64,000 nucleotides of DNA from assembly GCF_020171725.1 (NCBI RefSeq), contig NZ_JAIVAJ010000002.1, positions 496,001 through 560,000 on the forward strand, read 5' to 3'. This document shows positions 1 to 8,856 of the stretch, piece by piece. Numbering within the stretch: position 1 is the first letter of the stretch; every line of letters begins with the position of its first letter. The stretch is from Halobacillus litoralis. GTDB taxonomy: Bacteria > Bacillota > Bacilli > Bacillales > Halobacillaceae. The translations under genes and the position numbers were made by a program. The notes below the pieces were generated by a model, which made no database searches, was not told where the DNA came from, and saw only the letters and a program-made list of their open reading frames with translations.

Positions 1-828
1 GAAGTTGGAGACAATACAATCGTGAATGGGTTTAAAACCGTAGAGAAAACCGTAGATGGTTTCGAAACGGCCGAATTGGGAACGGGTTCTGGGACATCTG
101 GCCCTGCCAAGCAGTATGAATATTTATCCGGGGATGAGATCGATGAACGGGAAGCGAGGAAGATCGCATCAGGTTGGCTTGAGAACATCGAACCATCCCG
201 TTTGACCATGACAGAATCCGGCAAAGGGGCGAATGTTCCGACACTGACGGCTTCTTTTCAGAAGGGTGAAAAGAACGGGTATCTTGACTTAACCAAAAAA
301 GGTGGACATCCTCTTACGATGATGATCAGCCGGCCGGTAAAAGAAGCAGCAATCAGTCTTCACGAAGCATCTGAACGTGCAAAAGCATTTGTGGAGCGGA
401 TGGAAGTCGACTCGATTGAGTTAGTGGAAAGCAGTCAATATGACCGAACCGGTGTCTTCCGTTTTGTCTATACTCAAGATGACGTCCGTTTTTACCCGGA
501 TGCTCTTGTTGTCAAAGTAGCATTGGATAACGGGGAAGTGCTCGGTTTGTCCGCAAGGGAATATTTCAACTTCCATAATGAGAGGGACATAAAACCACCT
601 GTCCTCACGGAGGATGAGGCGCGTTCGAAGGTTAATCCACAATTGAAGGTTCAGGAGCAGCGACTTGCTGTCATTGAAAATGATATTAAAGAAGAAGTGC
701 TGTGTTATGAATTCTTAACTACGATGGAAAATACGACTTACCGAATCTTCATTAATGCAACGAATGGGGAAGAAGAAAAGGTGGAAACGTTAAAGAAATC
801 AGAAGTGAAGTTTGACCCAGAAGTTTAG
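1..828 (+). CDS. ypeB: Germination protein YpeB, C-terminal part (truncated by window edge)
   Basis: The frame is open from base 1, so this is the 3' part (275 residues) of a gene that starts outside the window. YpeB is made in the developing spore and is needed for localisation and stability of the cortex-lytic enzyme SleB. The visible part matches the two C-terminal PepSY-type repeats of the family, in the segments around EAAISLHEASERAKAFVE and TEDEARSKVNPQL. The neighbours motI, cmk and ypfD agree with the sleB-ypeB locus of Bacillus. A hairpin terminator follows directly. Identity is by sequence resemblance and synteny. Confidence 0.88.
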   Translation, partial: EVGDNTIVNGFKTVEKTVDGFETAELGTGSGTSGPAKQYEYLSGDEIDEREARKIASGWLENIEPSRLTMTESGKGANVPTLTASFQKGEKNGYLDLTKKGGHPLTMMISRPVKEAAISLHEASERAKAFVERMEVDSIELVESSQYDRTGVFRFVYTQDDVRFYPDALVVKVALDNGEVLGLSAREYFNFHNERDIKPPVLTEDEARSKVNPQLKVQEQRLAVIENDIKEEVLCYEFLTTMENTTYRIFINATNGEEEKVETLKKSEVKFDPEV

Positions 829-832
829 GACG

Positions 833-867
833 GAAGACCGAGTGAAGTTGCTCGGTCTTCTTCTTTT
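833..867 (+). terminator. Rho-independent terminator of ypeB
   Basis: A 10-bp perfect stem (GAAGACCGAG / CTCGGTCTTC, 8-base loop) starts five bases after the ypeB stop and is followed by TTCTTTTA. Confidence 0.8.
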
Positions 868-1041
868 ATATTAGAAAACATTCCAACCTTTGTACTGTAC
901 GTAGTTGATCATTCAAGTCCAGCACAGGGACTTACAGACTTGAATGACAGGACTCCCATCCTTTTTCCTAGTCCTTTCCTTTTTGTCCAAATGATGCGAT
1001 AATTATGGCAGACGAAAGTCACGGTGAAGGGGGAATAAGGT

Positions 1042-1704
1042 ATGAAAGTTCTAAAGATTGGGACTCAAATCAATTTGGACATCGATAAGGGGGATGACCA
1101 CAAGGAAGAAAAGTATCGGTGTAAGCTTGTCGATCTTCAAGGGGATTATTTGTTTATCGATTACCCTGTCCATACGTTAACTGGTAAAACGGGTTTCTTT
1201 TTAGACGGAGCTCAATTCCAAGCTAGCTTTGTCGGTGAAGATCAATCGGTTTATTGGTTTGAGACGGAAATTGTGACACGAAAGAAATTGAACATCCCTG
1301 TCATCGTATTGAAATTCCCAGGACTGGATAAGCTCGACCGCATCCAGCGAAGACGGTACGTGCGTGTGGAAACATCTGTAGACGTTTCTGTTGGAGGGGC
1401 CGAGCATTTTCACCCGACCGTTACGACAGATATCAGCGGGGGAGGCGTCGCTCTCATTCAACCTAAACAACAGGAGTTGAAGGAGAAAGACCCTGTCAGG
1501 ATGACGCTGGTATTAGGGATGAACTCGGGAGACTATCATTACATTGAGGCAGAAGGGACGGTGGTCCGAACGTTTATGCCTAAGGGTTCCAAGCAGGCCA
1601 GAGCATCTATAGAGTTCGATGACATTCTGGACAAACACCGTCAAAAGATCATCCAGTTCTGCTTTGAGCAGCAGATGCATATGAGAAAGAGACATTTGCA
1701 ATAG
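1042..1704 (+). CDS. motI: PilZ-domain c-di-GMP receptor, YcgR/MotI type
   Basis: A 220-residue protein with an N-terminal YcgR-like domain (about 1-98) and a C-terminal PilZ domain. Both c-di-GMP contact motifs are visible: the arginine cluster RRRYVR at 103-108 and DISGGG at 130-135. In B. subtilis the orthologue (YpfA/DgrA/MotI) binds c-di-GMP and then inhibits the flagellar stator protein MotA. The ATG is preceded by GAAGGGGGAA. It stands alone between ypeB and cmk, as in B. subtilis. Function is inferred from the family and the intact motifs. Confidence 0.88.
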   Translation: MKVLKIGTQINLDIDKGDDHKEEKYRCKLVDLQGDYLFIDYPVHTLTGKTGFFLDGAQFQASFVGEDQSVYWFETEIVTRKKLNIPVIVLKFPGLDKLDRIQRRRYVRVETSVDVSVGGAEHFHPTVTTDISGGGVALIQPKQQELKEKDPVRMTLVLGMNSGDYHYIEAEGTVVRTFMPKGSKQARASIEFDDILDKHRQKIIQFCFEQQMHMRKRHLQ

Positions 1705-1811
1705 AAGATTTACATAGATTTTTCGCGAAGGCTTATGTTATTCTTTACAATGATTAACGAAGGCATGAAAGCGATTCTGGATTGCAATGGATTATTGGAG
1801 GAAGATGTTTA

Positions 1812-2492
1812 ATGAATACGATGACAATAGCAATTGATGGGCCGGCAGCTGCTGGAAAAAGCACGGTAGCGAAGCTGGTTGCCGAAAAATTATCATTTAT
1901 TTACGTCGACACAGGAGCGATGTACAGAGCTCTTACGTGGAAAGCGATTGAGGAGAACGTCGATCTTGAAGACGAGACGGGTCTTGAACAGCTGATTAAA
2001 GAAAGCGATCTTCAACTTGTCCAATCAGAAATGGGGCAGAGGGTCATGCTGGATGGCAAAGACGTATCGGACGACATTCGTTCCAATGAAGTGACAAATA
2101 ACGTATCAATCGTCGCAAAGCATGAACGCGTAAGAATCGAAATGGTCAAAAGACAACAGAAGCTTGTCCGTGAACAAGGAGTGGTCATGGACGGTCGTGA
2201 TATTGGAACACATGTCCTGCCTGATGCTGAGGTGAAGATTTTCATGATTGCCTCTGTACAGGAGAGAGCCGAGCGCAGGTTCAAAGAAAATGTGGAAAAA
2301 GGCATAACCGCTGACTTGGAACAGTTGAAAGAGGAAATCCGAAAGAGAGATGAACTGGATTCGAATCGAGACGTTTCACCTCTGGTCAAGGCGGAGGATG
2401 CTGTTGAGCTGGATACGACGAGCCTTAGCATTGAGCAAGTCGTGGATCGAATTATCGAAATCGTTCGAAAGACGGAGGAAAAGGAGGGGTAG
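1812..2492 (+). CDS. cmk: Cytidylate kinase
   Basis: Phosphorylates CMP and dCMP to the diphosphates with ATP. It has 226 residues, usual for bacterial Cmk. The P-loop GPAAAGKST lies at residues 10-18, and the GRDIGT motif of the NMP-binding region is present. The ATG at 1812 was chosen over an upstream in-frame ATG at 1782 because GGAGGAAG precedes it and the family N-terminus begins just before TIAIDGP. The stop abuts the plsC start, so the two are translationally coupled. Confidence 0.95.
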   Translation: MNTMTIAIDGPAAAGKSTVAKLVAEKLSFIYVDTGAMYRALTWKAIEENVDLEDETGLEQLIKESDLQLVQSEMGQRVMLDGKDVSDDIRSNEVTNNVSIVAKHERVRIEMVKRQQKLVREQGVVMDGRDIGTHVLPDAEVKIFMIASVQERAERRFKENVEKGITADLEQLKEEIRKRDELDSNRDVSPLVKAEDAVELDTTSLSIEQVVDRIIEIVRKTEEKEG

Positions 2493-3077
2493 ATGGTGAA
2501 TTTATATAAATTAGGGAAATGGATCTGTTCCATTATCTTTTACCCAATGTACAGAATTCAAGTTGTCGGAAAGAAGAACATTCCGAAAGATGGGCCCGTG
2601 ATTATCTGTTCGAACCATATTTCCAACCTGGATCCACCCATCGTAGGGATTACCAGCAGCCGAAATATATACTTCATGGCCAAAGAAGAGTTGTTTAACA
2701 ACCGTTTCATTGGGGGAATATTGAAAAGAGTCCACGCTTTTCCTATTAAAAGAGGGATGCGCGATCGCAACGCTCTAAGAAAGGGCTTGGACGTGTTAAA
2801 GGAAAACCATGCGCTGGGACTTTTTCCTGAAGGTACCCGCCAGAAAAGCGGCGAAATCGGGGAAGGACTTGCAGGGGCTGGATTCTTTGCTCTTCGTTCC
2901 AATGCGTATATCGTTCCTTGTGCAATCATAGGGCCGTATGAAAAATTCAAACCTCTGAAAGTGGTTTATGGTGAGCCGATCGATATGACGAAATATAGGG
3001 AAGAAAAAGCTTCCGCACAAGTTGTAACCGATCGGATTATGGAAGAAATCAGACAATTGCATAAAATTCATCAATAA
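2493..3077 (+). CDS. plsC: 1-acyl-sn-glycerol-3-phosphate acyltransferase
   Basis: Makes phosphatidic acid at the inner membrane face. The acyltransferase motifs are intact: NHISNLD (HX4D) at 41-47 and FPEGTR at 111-116. It has 194 residues, typical of short PlsC, with a hydrophobic N-terminus (about 8-20). Its ATG directly follows the cmk stop, and AAGGAGGGG inside the cmk end serves as ribosome site. B. subtilis has no plsC at this position, though several other Bacillaceae do (established knowledge, from memory). Confidence 0.93.
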   Translation: MVNLYKLGKWICSIIFYPMYRIQVVGKKNIPKDGPVIICSNHISNLDPPIVGITSSRNIYFMAKEELFNNRFIGGILKRVHAFPIKRGMRDRNALRKGLDVLKENHALGLFPEGTRQKSGEIGEGLAGAGFFALRSNAYIVPCAIIGPYEKFKPLKVVYGEPIDMTKYREEKASAQVVTDRIMEEIRQLHKIHQ

Positions 3078-3178
3078 ACTGAGGTAATCACTTGACAAAC
3101 GGCGCTAAATATTAGAAGTTAGACAAAAGGGCATTTCTGTATTTCGGTTGTGTCGGAATTTGAAGGAGGTAGCTTGGT

Positions 3179-4321
3179 ATGGATGAAATGAATCAAGAAG
3201 TATCAGGAATGAAAGAATTCTCTGCAGGGGACATTGTGACTGGTAAAGTCGTTAAGATTGAAGAGAAACAGGTCCTTGTAGATGTTGGATATAAAGTTGA
3301 GGGTATTGTACCTATTAGTGAATTATCCAGCCTTCATGTTGAAAAAGCATCTGATGCTGTCAGTGAAGGAGACGAACTGACTTTACAGGTGAAGAAGGTC
3401 GAAGACGACGAGATTGTTCTTTCTAAGCGTGCCGTAGATGCGGACAAAGCGTGGGAAGACTTAGAATCAAAATTTGAGAGCGGAGAAATCTTCGAAGCAG
3501 AAGTGAAAGACGTTGTCAAAGGTGGTCTTGTCGTAGACATTGGTCTTCGTGGATTCATTCCAGCATCTCTTGTAGAGACGTACTATGTTGAGGACTTTGA
3601 AGACTACAAAGGTAAAACCCTTTCCTTAAAAGTGGTTGAGCTTGACCGTGAGCAGAACCGTGTCATCCTTTCACACCGCGCTGTAGTGGAGGAAGAAGAA
3701 TCTGCCAAGAAATATGAAGTCCTTCAATCCCTTGAAGAAGGTCAAGAAATTGAAGGAACTGTACAGCGTCTAACGGACTTTGGTGCGTTTGTTAACCTTG
3801 GAGGTATTGACGGTCTCGTACATATCTCCCAGTTATCACATCAGCACGTTGAGAAAGCATCCGACGTTGTCGAAGAAGGTCAGTCTGTGAAGGTGAAGGT
3901 TCTTTCCGTCGATCGTGACAATGAAAGAATTTCTCTTTCTCTTAAGGCTACTCAGCCTGGACCTTGGCATGACATCCAGAACAAAGTGCAGACTGGAGAA
4001 GTCCTTGAAGGTACGGTGCGCCGCCTCGTTACATTCGGTGCATTTGTAGAAGTTCTTCCTGGAGTTGAAGGTCTAGTACACATTTCTCAAATTTCCAACC
4101 GTCACATCGGCACGCCTGATGAAGTTCTTGAAGAAGGACAGCAGGTTGAGGTTAAAGTGTTGGATGTAGATGAGGGCGCGAAACGTTTGTCCTTGAGCAT
4201 GAAAGAGCTTGAGCGTGACGAAGAGCGTCAGGAAATTGAACAGTATGAGAAAGAAGAAGACAATTCCGGTTTCTCCCTTAGTGATATGATCGGGGATCAA
4301 TTGGACAAGTATAAAAAATAA
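3179..4321 (+). CDS. ypfD: S1-domain RNA-binding protein (RpsA homologue YpfD)
   Basis: A 380-residue protein made of four S1 OB-fold repeats, at about residues 15-87, 102-173, 188-258 and 273-344. Repeats 3 and 4 carry the classic GTVxxLxxFGAFV / GLVHISQ pattern. The tail is acidic. It is the four-domain, low-GC Gram-positive version of ribosomal protein S1, shorter than the six-domain E. coli protein; the B. subtilis homologue is dispensable. AAGGAGGT lies upstream. A TTGACA occurs at 3092, but no convincing -10 follows at the proper distance. Confidence 0.93.
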   Translation: MDEMNQEVSGMKEFSAGDIVTGKVVKIEEKQVLVDVGYKVEGIVPISELSSLHVEKASDAVSEGDELTLQVKKVEDDEIVLSKRAVDADKAWEDLESKFESGEIFEAEVKDVVKGGLVVDIGLRGFIPASLVETYYVEDFEDYKGKTLSLKVVELDREQNRVILSHRAVVEEEESAKKYEVLQSLEEGQEIEGTVQRLTDFGAFVNLGGIDGLVHISQLSHQHVEKASDVVEEGQSVKVKVLSVDRDNERISLSLKATQPGPWHDIQNKVQTGEVLEGTVRRLVTFGAFVEVLPGVEGLVHISQISNRHIGTPDEVLEEGQQVEVKVLDVDEGAKRLSLSMKELERDEERQEIEQYEKEEDNSGFSLSDMIGDQLDKYKK

Positions 4322-4339
4322 GTAGAGATGGTGAAGGAT

Positions 4340-5365
4340 ATGTCGAGATCCGAAAGGAAAATTGATCATATCCGCCATGCGCTTGGACATGAGAGGGAAC
4401 ATCACAACCATTTTGATGATGTGACGATCGTCCATCAAAGTCTTGCTCGGCAGGACTTTGACAAATTGAATATCAACACTAAAGTAGGGGAACTTTCATT
4501 AAGTTCCCCTCTTTTTGTCAATGCGATGACAGGCGGTGGCGGAGAGAAAACAAAACAAATCAATCGGGATTTAGCTTTAGCTGCGAGAGAAACAGGTATT
4601 GGCATGGCTGTCGGCTCTCAAATGTCAGCGATTAAGAATCCGGAAGAAAGAATGACATATGAAGTAGTTCGTGAAATGAATCCAGATGGGATCCTTTTTG
4701 CTAATGTTGGGAGTGAGGCCACACCTGATCAGGCTAAAGAGGCGGTGAAAATGCTGGATGCAGATGCATTGCAGATTCACATCAACACCCTTCAGGAATT
4801 AATCATGCCGGAAGGTGACAGAGATTTCACCAGCCGATTGAAGCGTATTGATGACATTCATAAGGCCTTAGACATTCCTGTGATCATTAAAGAAGTAGGG
4901 TATGGGATGTCGAGAGAAACGGTACAGACTTTGAATGAAATCGGTATTCAATATATTGACGTTGGTGGACTAGGAGGCACGAATTTCTCCAAAGTAGAAA
5001 ATTTACGGCGGGATAAGCCTTTTGCCTCTTTTAATAATTGGGGTATTCCAACACCGATTTCTGTGCTCGAAGCCAGTCATCATTTCCCAGAGCTCCATAT
5101 TATCGGTTCCGGCGGGGTTCGTCATGGGCTGGATGGCGTAAAGGCGTTAGTTCTTGGTGCGGATGCTTTCGGTATGGCTGGTAACCTGCTCAGGGTATTG
5201 ATTAACGCAGGCAGAGAAGAAGTAATTGCTGAGATTGAACACATTCACAAAGAAATACGTATGGCTATGATGCTTATGAACGTCGAAGAAGTGAACGAGT
5301 TCAAGGCACAGCCTTATGTTCTGCATGGGCTTACGAAGGACTGGACTGAACAACGGTTGAGGTAA
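4340..5365 (+). CDS. fni: Type 2 isopentenyl-diphosphate delta-isomerase
   Basis: Interconverts isopentenyl and dimethylallyl diphosphate; a flavin-dependent enzyme needing reduced FMN. Family signatures seen are NAMTGGGGEKT, GSQMSA, QIHINTLQE, MPEGDRDF, the DVGGLGGTNF phosphate-binding loop and GSGGVRHG. The ATG at 4340 gives 341 residues, and its MSRSERKIDHI start matches the family. An ATG at 4328 is possible but has a weaker ribosome site. It supplies precursors for the prenyl chain made by hepS/hepT further along. Confidence 0.95.
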   Translation: MSRSERKIDHIRHALGHEREHHNHFDDVTIVHQSLARQDFDKLNINTKVGELSLSSPLFVNAMTGGGGEKTKQINRDLALAARETGIGMAVGSQMSAIKNPEERMTYEVVREMNPDGILFANVGSEATPDQAKEAVKMLDADALQIHINTLQELIMPEGDRDFTSRLKRIDDIHKALDIPVIIKEVGYGMSRETVQTLNEIGIQYIDVGGLGGTNFSKVENLRRDKPFASFNNWGIPTPISVLEASHHFPELHIIGSGGVRHGLDGVKALVLGADAFGMAGNLLRVLINAGREEVIAEIEHIHKEIRMAMMLMNVEEVNEFKAQPYVLHGLTKDWTEQRLR

Positions 5366-5396
5366 TAGACTTTTGTAAACAGAGAGAAGATATTTC

Positions 5397-5427
5397 AGGT
5401 TGAGACATAGTTGTCTCAGCCTATTTA
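5397..5427 (+). terminator. Terminator-like hairpin after fni
   Basis: An 11-bp stem with one G-U pair (AGGTTGAGACA / TGTCTCAGCCT, loop TAGT). Only a weak A/T tail follows, so it may be partial; a stronger hairpin lies 50 bases on. Confidence 0.45.
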
Positions 5428-5473
5428 AGGTGGATTCGTTGACAATCAATTGAATACAAAACCGTAATAAATT

Positions 5474-5520
5474 AAAAACCGGAAGATGCGTTGATAAAAG
5501 AATGCATCTTCCGGTTTTTT
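5474..5520. terminator. Strong bidirectional-looking terminator
   Basis: A 16-bp stem (AAAAACCGGAAGATGC / GCATCTTCCGGTTTTT) with a 14-base loop and a run of T. It closes the cmk-fni unit. The A run on the other side would let it work on the minus strand, where no gene is seen. Confidence 0.85.
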
Positions 5521-5617
5521 GTATTTTGTCACCCTGCCGTTATACACAGATTAATAAGTCAGGTGAGTTTAAAGACGAAGCGCTTAAGCCATAATAATAT
5601 GGGAAGGAGTGACGGGC

Positions 5618-6205
5618 GTGGCACCTACGTTTTACTGGCTGGCATGGTTGATTGTTATTATCGTAACTTTTTTTATTGAACCGATTTACATGAAGAAAGT
5701 CTTTCTTTTGTTCATGGGGTTGATAATGTGTTTGTTTTCACTGAACGAAAGCCCGTACCTGTGGGCCCCATTCGTTACTCCTGCTGTCTTCGTCGTCTTC
5801 GGAATTAAGTTTTGGATGTTTCAAAAGCAGAAGGCTTGGGCTCATTTATGGCCTTTCACACTAAGTATCGGCTTTTCAGCGATCCAACTATTCCTCATTG
5901 TCATTCCATTGTGGAGAGTCGTACCGGTTTCGTTTATCGGAATCGGAGTTTATTTGTTCTTCGTTTCTTTATTCGTAAGGGTGTTTTTTTCATCCGTTGG
6001 ACTGTGGTTGATCGTGAGTGGTCTCGGCACGTTTTGGACGTGTGGTGTCCTGTACATGTACGACATGACCGCAGCTATTGACCCGAACCAAATCGTGATC
6101 ACGGTAATGAAAGGATTGCTGCTCTTGTTCATGATTCATGGAGTATTACGATTGAAGAACATGTTAAAGCATAAATCACTAGGAAAAGGAGCTGTGCAGG
6201 TTTGA
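5618..6205 (+). CDS. yphA: YphA-like integral membrane protein
   Basis: About 195 residues, mostly hydrophobic, with five to six predicted membrane segments and no soluble domain. The GTG at 5618 was chosen because AAGGAG sits 8 bases upstream; a GTG at 5609 overlaps that site. Position after ypfD/fni and before der equals yphA in B. subtilis, whose function is unknown. The stop overlaps the TTG start of the next gene (TTGA), which suggests coupled translation. The name rests mainly on synteny. Confidence 0.65.
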   Translation: MAPTFYWLAWLIVIIVTFFIEPIYMKKVFLLFMGLIMCLFSLNESPYLWAPFVTPAVFVVFGIKFWMFQKQKAWAHLWPFTLSIGFSAIQLFLIVIPLWRVVPVSFIGIGVYLFFVSLFVRVFFSSVGLWLIVSGLGTFWTCGVLYMYDMTAAIDPNQIVITVMKGLLLLFMIHGVLRLKNMLKHKSLGKGAVQV

Positions 6206-7071
6206 ATGAGTACACGTACCCGATTTTGTTCGGCATCATTGTTGGAACGGCTATCCGTGTTTACATGTTGAGGACGGATTACAGACAGTATCCGACCTAT
6301 TTGCACGGGAAAATCATTCACTTATCTTTAGGTTTCATTGCTGCAGCGCTTGGAACCATTGCGATACCTTCCATCATGGAAAAGGAGTTTACGGCCGTGA
6401 CGTTTCTGACTCTAGCGGCTTCACAGTTTAGAGAAGTACGGAACATGGAACGAAACACCCTTGCAGAAATGGATTCCTATGAACTGGTGCCTAGAGGGAA
6501 TACTTACATTGAAGGGATTGCTGTCGCATTCGAGAGCAGAAATTATCTTGTCATCTTCACTTCCTTTGTTGTCACCCTTGCCTACTTGGCTTTGAACATC
6601 TGGGGAGCGCTAGTCGCCACGGTCCTTTGTTTTATAGGGTGTAAGGTCTGGATGAGTGGCTCGAAATTATCGGATATCGTCACCATAGAGCATTCTACGT
6701 TATCTTTCGAGGGAGCTGGATTATATGTAGACAACATCTATATCATGAACATCGGTCTGCCTGAGCGTCAGGAAGAGATCCTTAAGTATGGAATGGGGTT
6801 CATCCTGACTCCTAAGTCGTTCAGTGTGCGGTCGACCATCGCAAACCTGGGACAGCGACAGGCGATTCTTCATGACGTTTCTGTCTCACTCGGAGTATTT
6901 CGCGATTCGGGTACACCGGCTTTAGTTCCATTGATTAAAAGAGATTTGAATGACGGAAGAATCGGAGTGTTCATTCTGCCTCAGCTTCAGGACCCTGGGC
7001 GTGCAAAAGAAATTATTTCTGCCGTTCCTGTGCTTGAGAACGCTATTCAAATGCCATCCAAGAAAAATTAG
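6202..7071 (+). CDS. YIEGIA-family membrane protein
   Basis: A 289-residue protein with four or more N-terminal membrane segments (about 5-20, 40-58, 115-133, 135-150) and a soluble C-terminal half. It carries the naming hexapeptide YIEGIA at 102-107, after a conserved charged stretch (REVRNMERNTLAEMDSYE). The start is TTG at 6202, overlapping the previous stop and preceded by AAAAGGAG. The family is restricted to spore-forming Bacilli as far as I recall and has no established biochemical role. The next gene encodes its partner, so the two probably form a membrane complex. Confidence 0.85.
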   Translation: MNEYTYPILFGIIVGTAIRVYMLRTDYRQYPTYLHGKIIHLSLGFIAAALGTIAIPSIMEKEFTAVTFLTLAASQFREVRNMERNTLAEMDSYELVPRGNTYIEGIAVAFESRNYLVIFTSFVVTLAYLALNIWGALVATVLCFIGCKVWMSGSKLSDIVTIEHSTLSFEGAGLYVDNIYIMNIGLPERQEEILKYGMGFILTPKSFSVRSTIANLGQRQAILHDVSVSLGVFRDSGTPALVPLIKRDLNDGRIGVFILPQLQDPGRAKEIISAVPVLENAIQMPSKKN

Positions 7072-7082
7072 GAGGTTGTCTT

Positions 7083-7268
7083 ATGAAAATGGAAAAAGCG
7101 ATCTTGGCTGCGGTTACGACAAAGACCGACAAAGTGGCGGGGAGTGCGGCTGTGTTTACTTGTGAGACCAAAGAGGAAATGGAAGCTGTGGCGGCAAATT
7201 TAGAAGCGATTCTGGATGGGATTGCCCATGCGCTCAGTGACCACCTCTATATCATTGTCAAGCACTGA
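7083..7268 (+). CDS. Small 'capping complex subunit for YIEGIA'
   Basis: A 61-residue protein with an N-terminal beta-strand stretch (AILAAVTTKTDKVAGSAAVF) and a C-terminal helix (EEMEAVAANLEAILDGIAHA). It starts 11 bases after the YIEGIA gene with GGAGGT upstream. Database nomenclature calls this family the capping subunit of YIEGIA; that comes from recall. No catalytic motif is visible. Confidence 0.8.
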   Translation: MKMEKAILAAVTTKTDKVAGSAAVFTCETKEEMEAVAANLEAILDGIAHALSDHLYIIVKH

Positions 7269-7309
7269 TTGTTAATTGTGAATAAATTTGCTAAAATAAT
7301 AAAGTTAAT

Positions 7310-7373
7310 GGCTTCTGCTGTTCTATCGGGACAAGGCTGTTCAACAGTTGGTCGATAGAAGAGCAGCCTTTTT
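7310..7373 (+). terminator. Long hairpin terminator before der
   Basis: Imperfect long stem: GGC...GCT...TTCTATCG pairs with CGATAGAA...AGC...GCC, followed by TTTTT. It ends the yphA-YIEGIA unit. Confidence 0.6.
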
Positions 7374-7466
7374 CGTGTTCTGAGAAGTTTGGCCATTAAG
7401 GACAACAGAACGACGATCATGTGCCTCGTTTATGCTTATTTGTCAATGAAAGCTTTACATAAAAGC

Positions 7467-7495
7467 TTTTCACACAGGATGGAACATGAAATAAT
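7467..7495 (+). promoter_or_regulatory. Candidate SigA promoter of der
   Basis: TTTTCA, 17-base spacer, AATAAT, ending 32 bases before the der start codon. Each box is 4-5 of 6 to consensus; read by eye. Confidence 0.4.
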
Positions 7496-7527
7496 GAAAT
7501 CAGAATAGAGGAAAGGATGATCCTTTC

Positions 7528-8838
7528 ATGAGAAAATCAGTTGTAGCTATCGTAGGACGACCGAATGTAGGGAAATCAACAATATTTAACCGGCTGGTCG
7601 GAGAGAGAATCTCCATTGTAGAAGATACGCCGGGCGTAACAAGAGATCGAATTTATGCAGAAGCAGAATGGTTAACCACCACGTTCAATCTGATTGATAC
7701 TGGTGGAATTGAGCTTGGAGACGAACCTCTCCTCGTTCAAATGCGTGCACAGGCCCAAGTAGCCATCGACGAGGCCGATGTCATCATCTTCATGGTCAAC
7801 GGACGTGACGGCATCACAGGTGCTGACGAAGAAGTGGCCAAATTACTTTTCAAATCCAATAAGCCCGTTGTGCTCGGGGTCAATAAGGTTGATAACCCTG
7901 AAATGCGGGAAAACATTTATGAGTTCTACTCCCTTGGATTTGGTGAGCCATTCCCGATCTCCGGGACACACGGATTGGGTCTTGGGGACCTGCTGGACGA
8001 AGTAGCCGGTCACTTCCCTGAATTGGAACAGGAAGAAGTGGACGAGCAGACGATCCGCTTCAGCCTGATTGGACGCCCGAATGTCGGCAAGTCCTCATTA
8101 GTGAACAGTATTCTAGGGCAGGACCGAGTCATCGCGAGTGACATTCCCGGAACGACTCGTGACGCGATCGACACGCCATTTACAAAAGATGAGCAGGACT
8201 TTGTCATCATTGATACCGCCGGAATGCGAAAGCGCGGGAAGGTGTATGAATCCACTGAGCGATACAGCATCATGAGGGCGCTTAAAGCGATTGAACGCTC
8301 AGATGTCGTCTTGACTTTGATCGATGCTGAAACGGGAATTCAGGAGCAGGATAAGAAGATCGCCGGTTACGCGCATGAAGCAGGAAAAGCGGTCATCATC
8401 GTCGTGAACAAATGGGATACCATGAAAATCGAAGAGAAAACCATGAAAGAGTTTGAAGATAAGGTTCGAGATCAATTCAGGTTCCTCGATTATGCTCCTA
8501 TCGTTTACGTTTCGGCTAAAACGAAGAAGCGGCTTCAGACCCTTCTTCCTAAGGTCGTGCAGGCAAGTGAAAGTCATGCCAAACGCGTTCAAACAAACGT
8601 CTTGAACGAGGTGATTATGGATGCATTGGCGATGAACCCTGCGCCTTCGATCAAAGGACAGAAGCTTAAGATCTTTTATGCGGCGCAAGTATCTGTCAAG
8701 CCGCCAACATTCGTGGTGTTTGTCAATGAACCTGAACTTATGCACTTCACATATGAACGCTTCCTCGAGAACCGTATTCGTGAAGCGTTCGGTTTCGAAG
8801 GTACTCCAATTAAGATCTACGCTAGAAGACGTAGTTGA
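7528..8838 (+). CDS. der: Ribosome-assembly GTPase Der (EngA)
   Basis: An essential GTPase for maturation of the 50S subunit. It has 436 residues with two tandem GTPase domains, each with a full P-loop GRPNVGKS (residues 10-17 and about 182-189), switch DTPG/DTAG elements and NKVD/NKWD guanine-specificity motifs. A KH-like domain forms the last ~85 residues. The tandem domains are diagnostic for this family. The start lies 32 bases after a putative promoter, and gpsA follows after 18 bases, the usual der-gpsA pair. Confidence 0.97.
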   Translation: MRKSVVAIVGRPNVGKSTIFNRLVGERISIVEDTPGVTRDRIYAEAEWLTTTFNLIDTGGIELGDEPLLVQMRAQAQVAIDEADVIIFMVNGRDGITGADEEVAKLLFKSNKPVVLGVNKVDNPEMRENIYEFYSLGFGEPFPISGTHGLGLGDLLDEVAGHFPELEQEEVDEQTIRFSLIGRPNVGKSSLVNSILGQDRVIASDIPGTTRDAIDTPFTKDEQDFVIIDTAGMRKRGKVYESTERYSIMRALKAIERSDVVLTLIDAETGIQEQDKKIAGYAHEAGKAVIIVVNKWDTMKIEEKTMKEFEDKVRDQFRFLDYAPIVYVSAKTKKRLQTLLPKVVQASESHAKRVQTNVLNEVIMDALAMNPAPSIKGQKLKIFYAAQVSVKPPTFVVFVNEPELMHFTYERFLENRIREAFGFEGTPIKIYARRRS

Positions 8839-8856
8839 TGAAAGGAGCAGAATGAT

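Noticed and set aside
911..945. Inverted repeat ATTCAAGTC / GACTTGAAT between ypeB and motI as an operator
   Set aside because: Arms are 17 bases apart and not placed at a convincing promoter; no basis for a function.
1764..1777. TGAAAGCGATTCTG upstream of cmk as a cre site
   Set aside because: The closing CA half-site is missing (TG instead), and there is no promoter around it.
2012..2533. 173-codon minus-strand ORF over cmk
   Set aside because: Ser/Thr-rich shadow of cmk coding sequence; no promoter or ribosome site.
3092..3120. TTGACA before ypfD as a promoter
   Set aside because: The -35 is perfect but no acceptable -10 lies 16-18 bases away.
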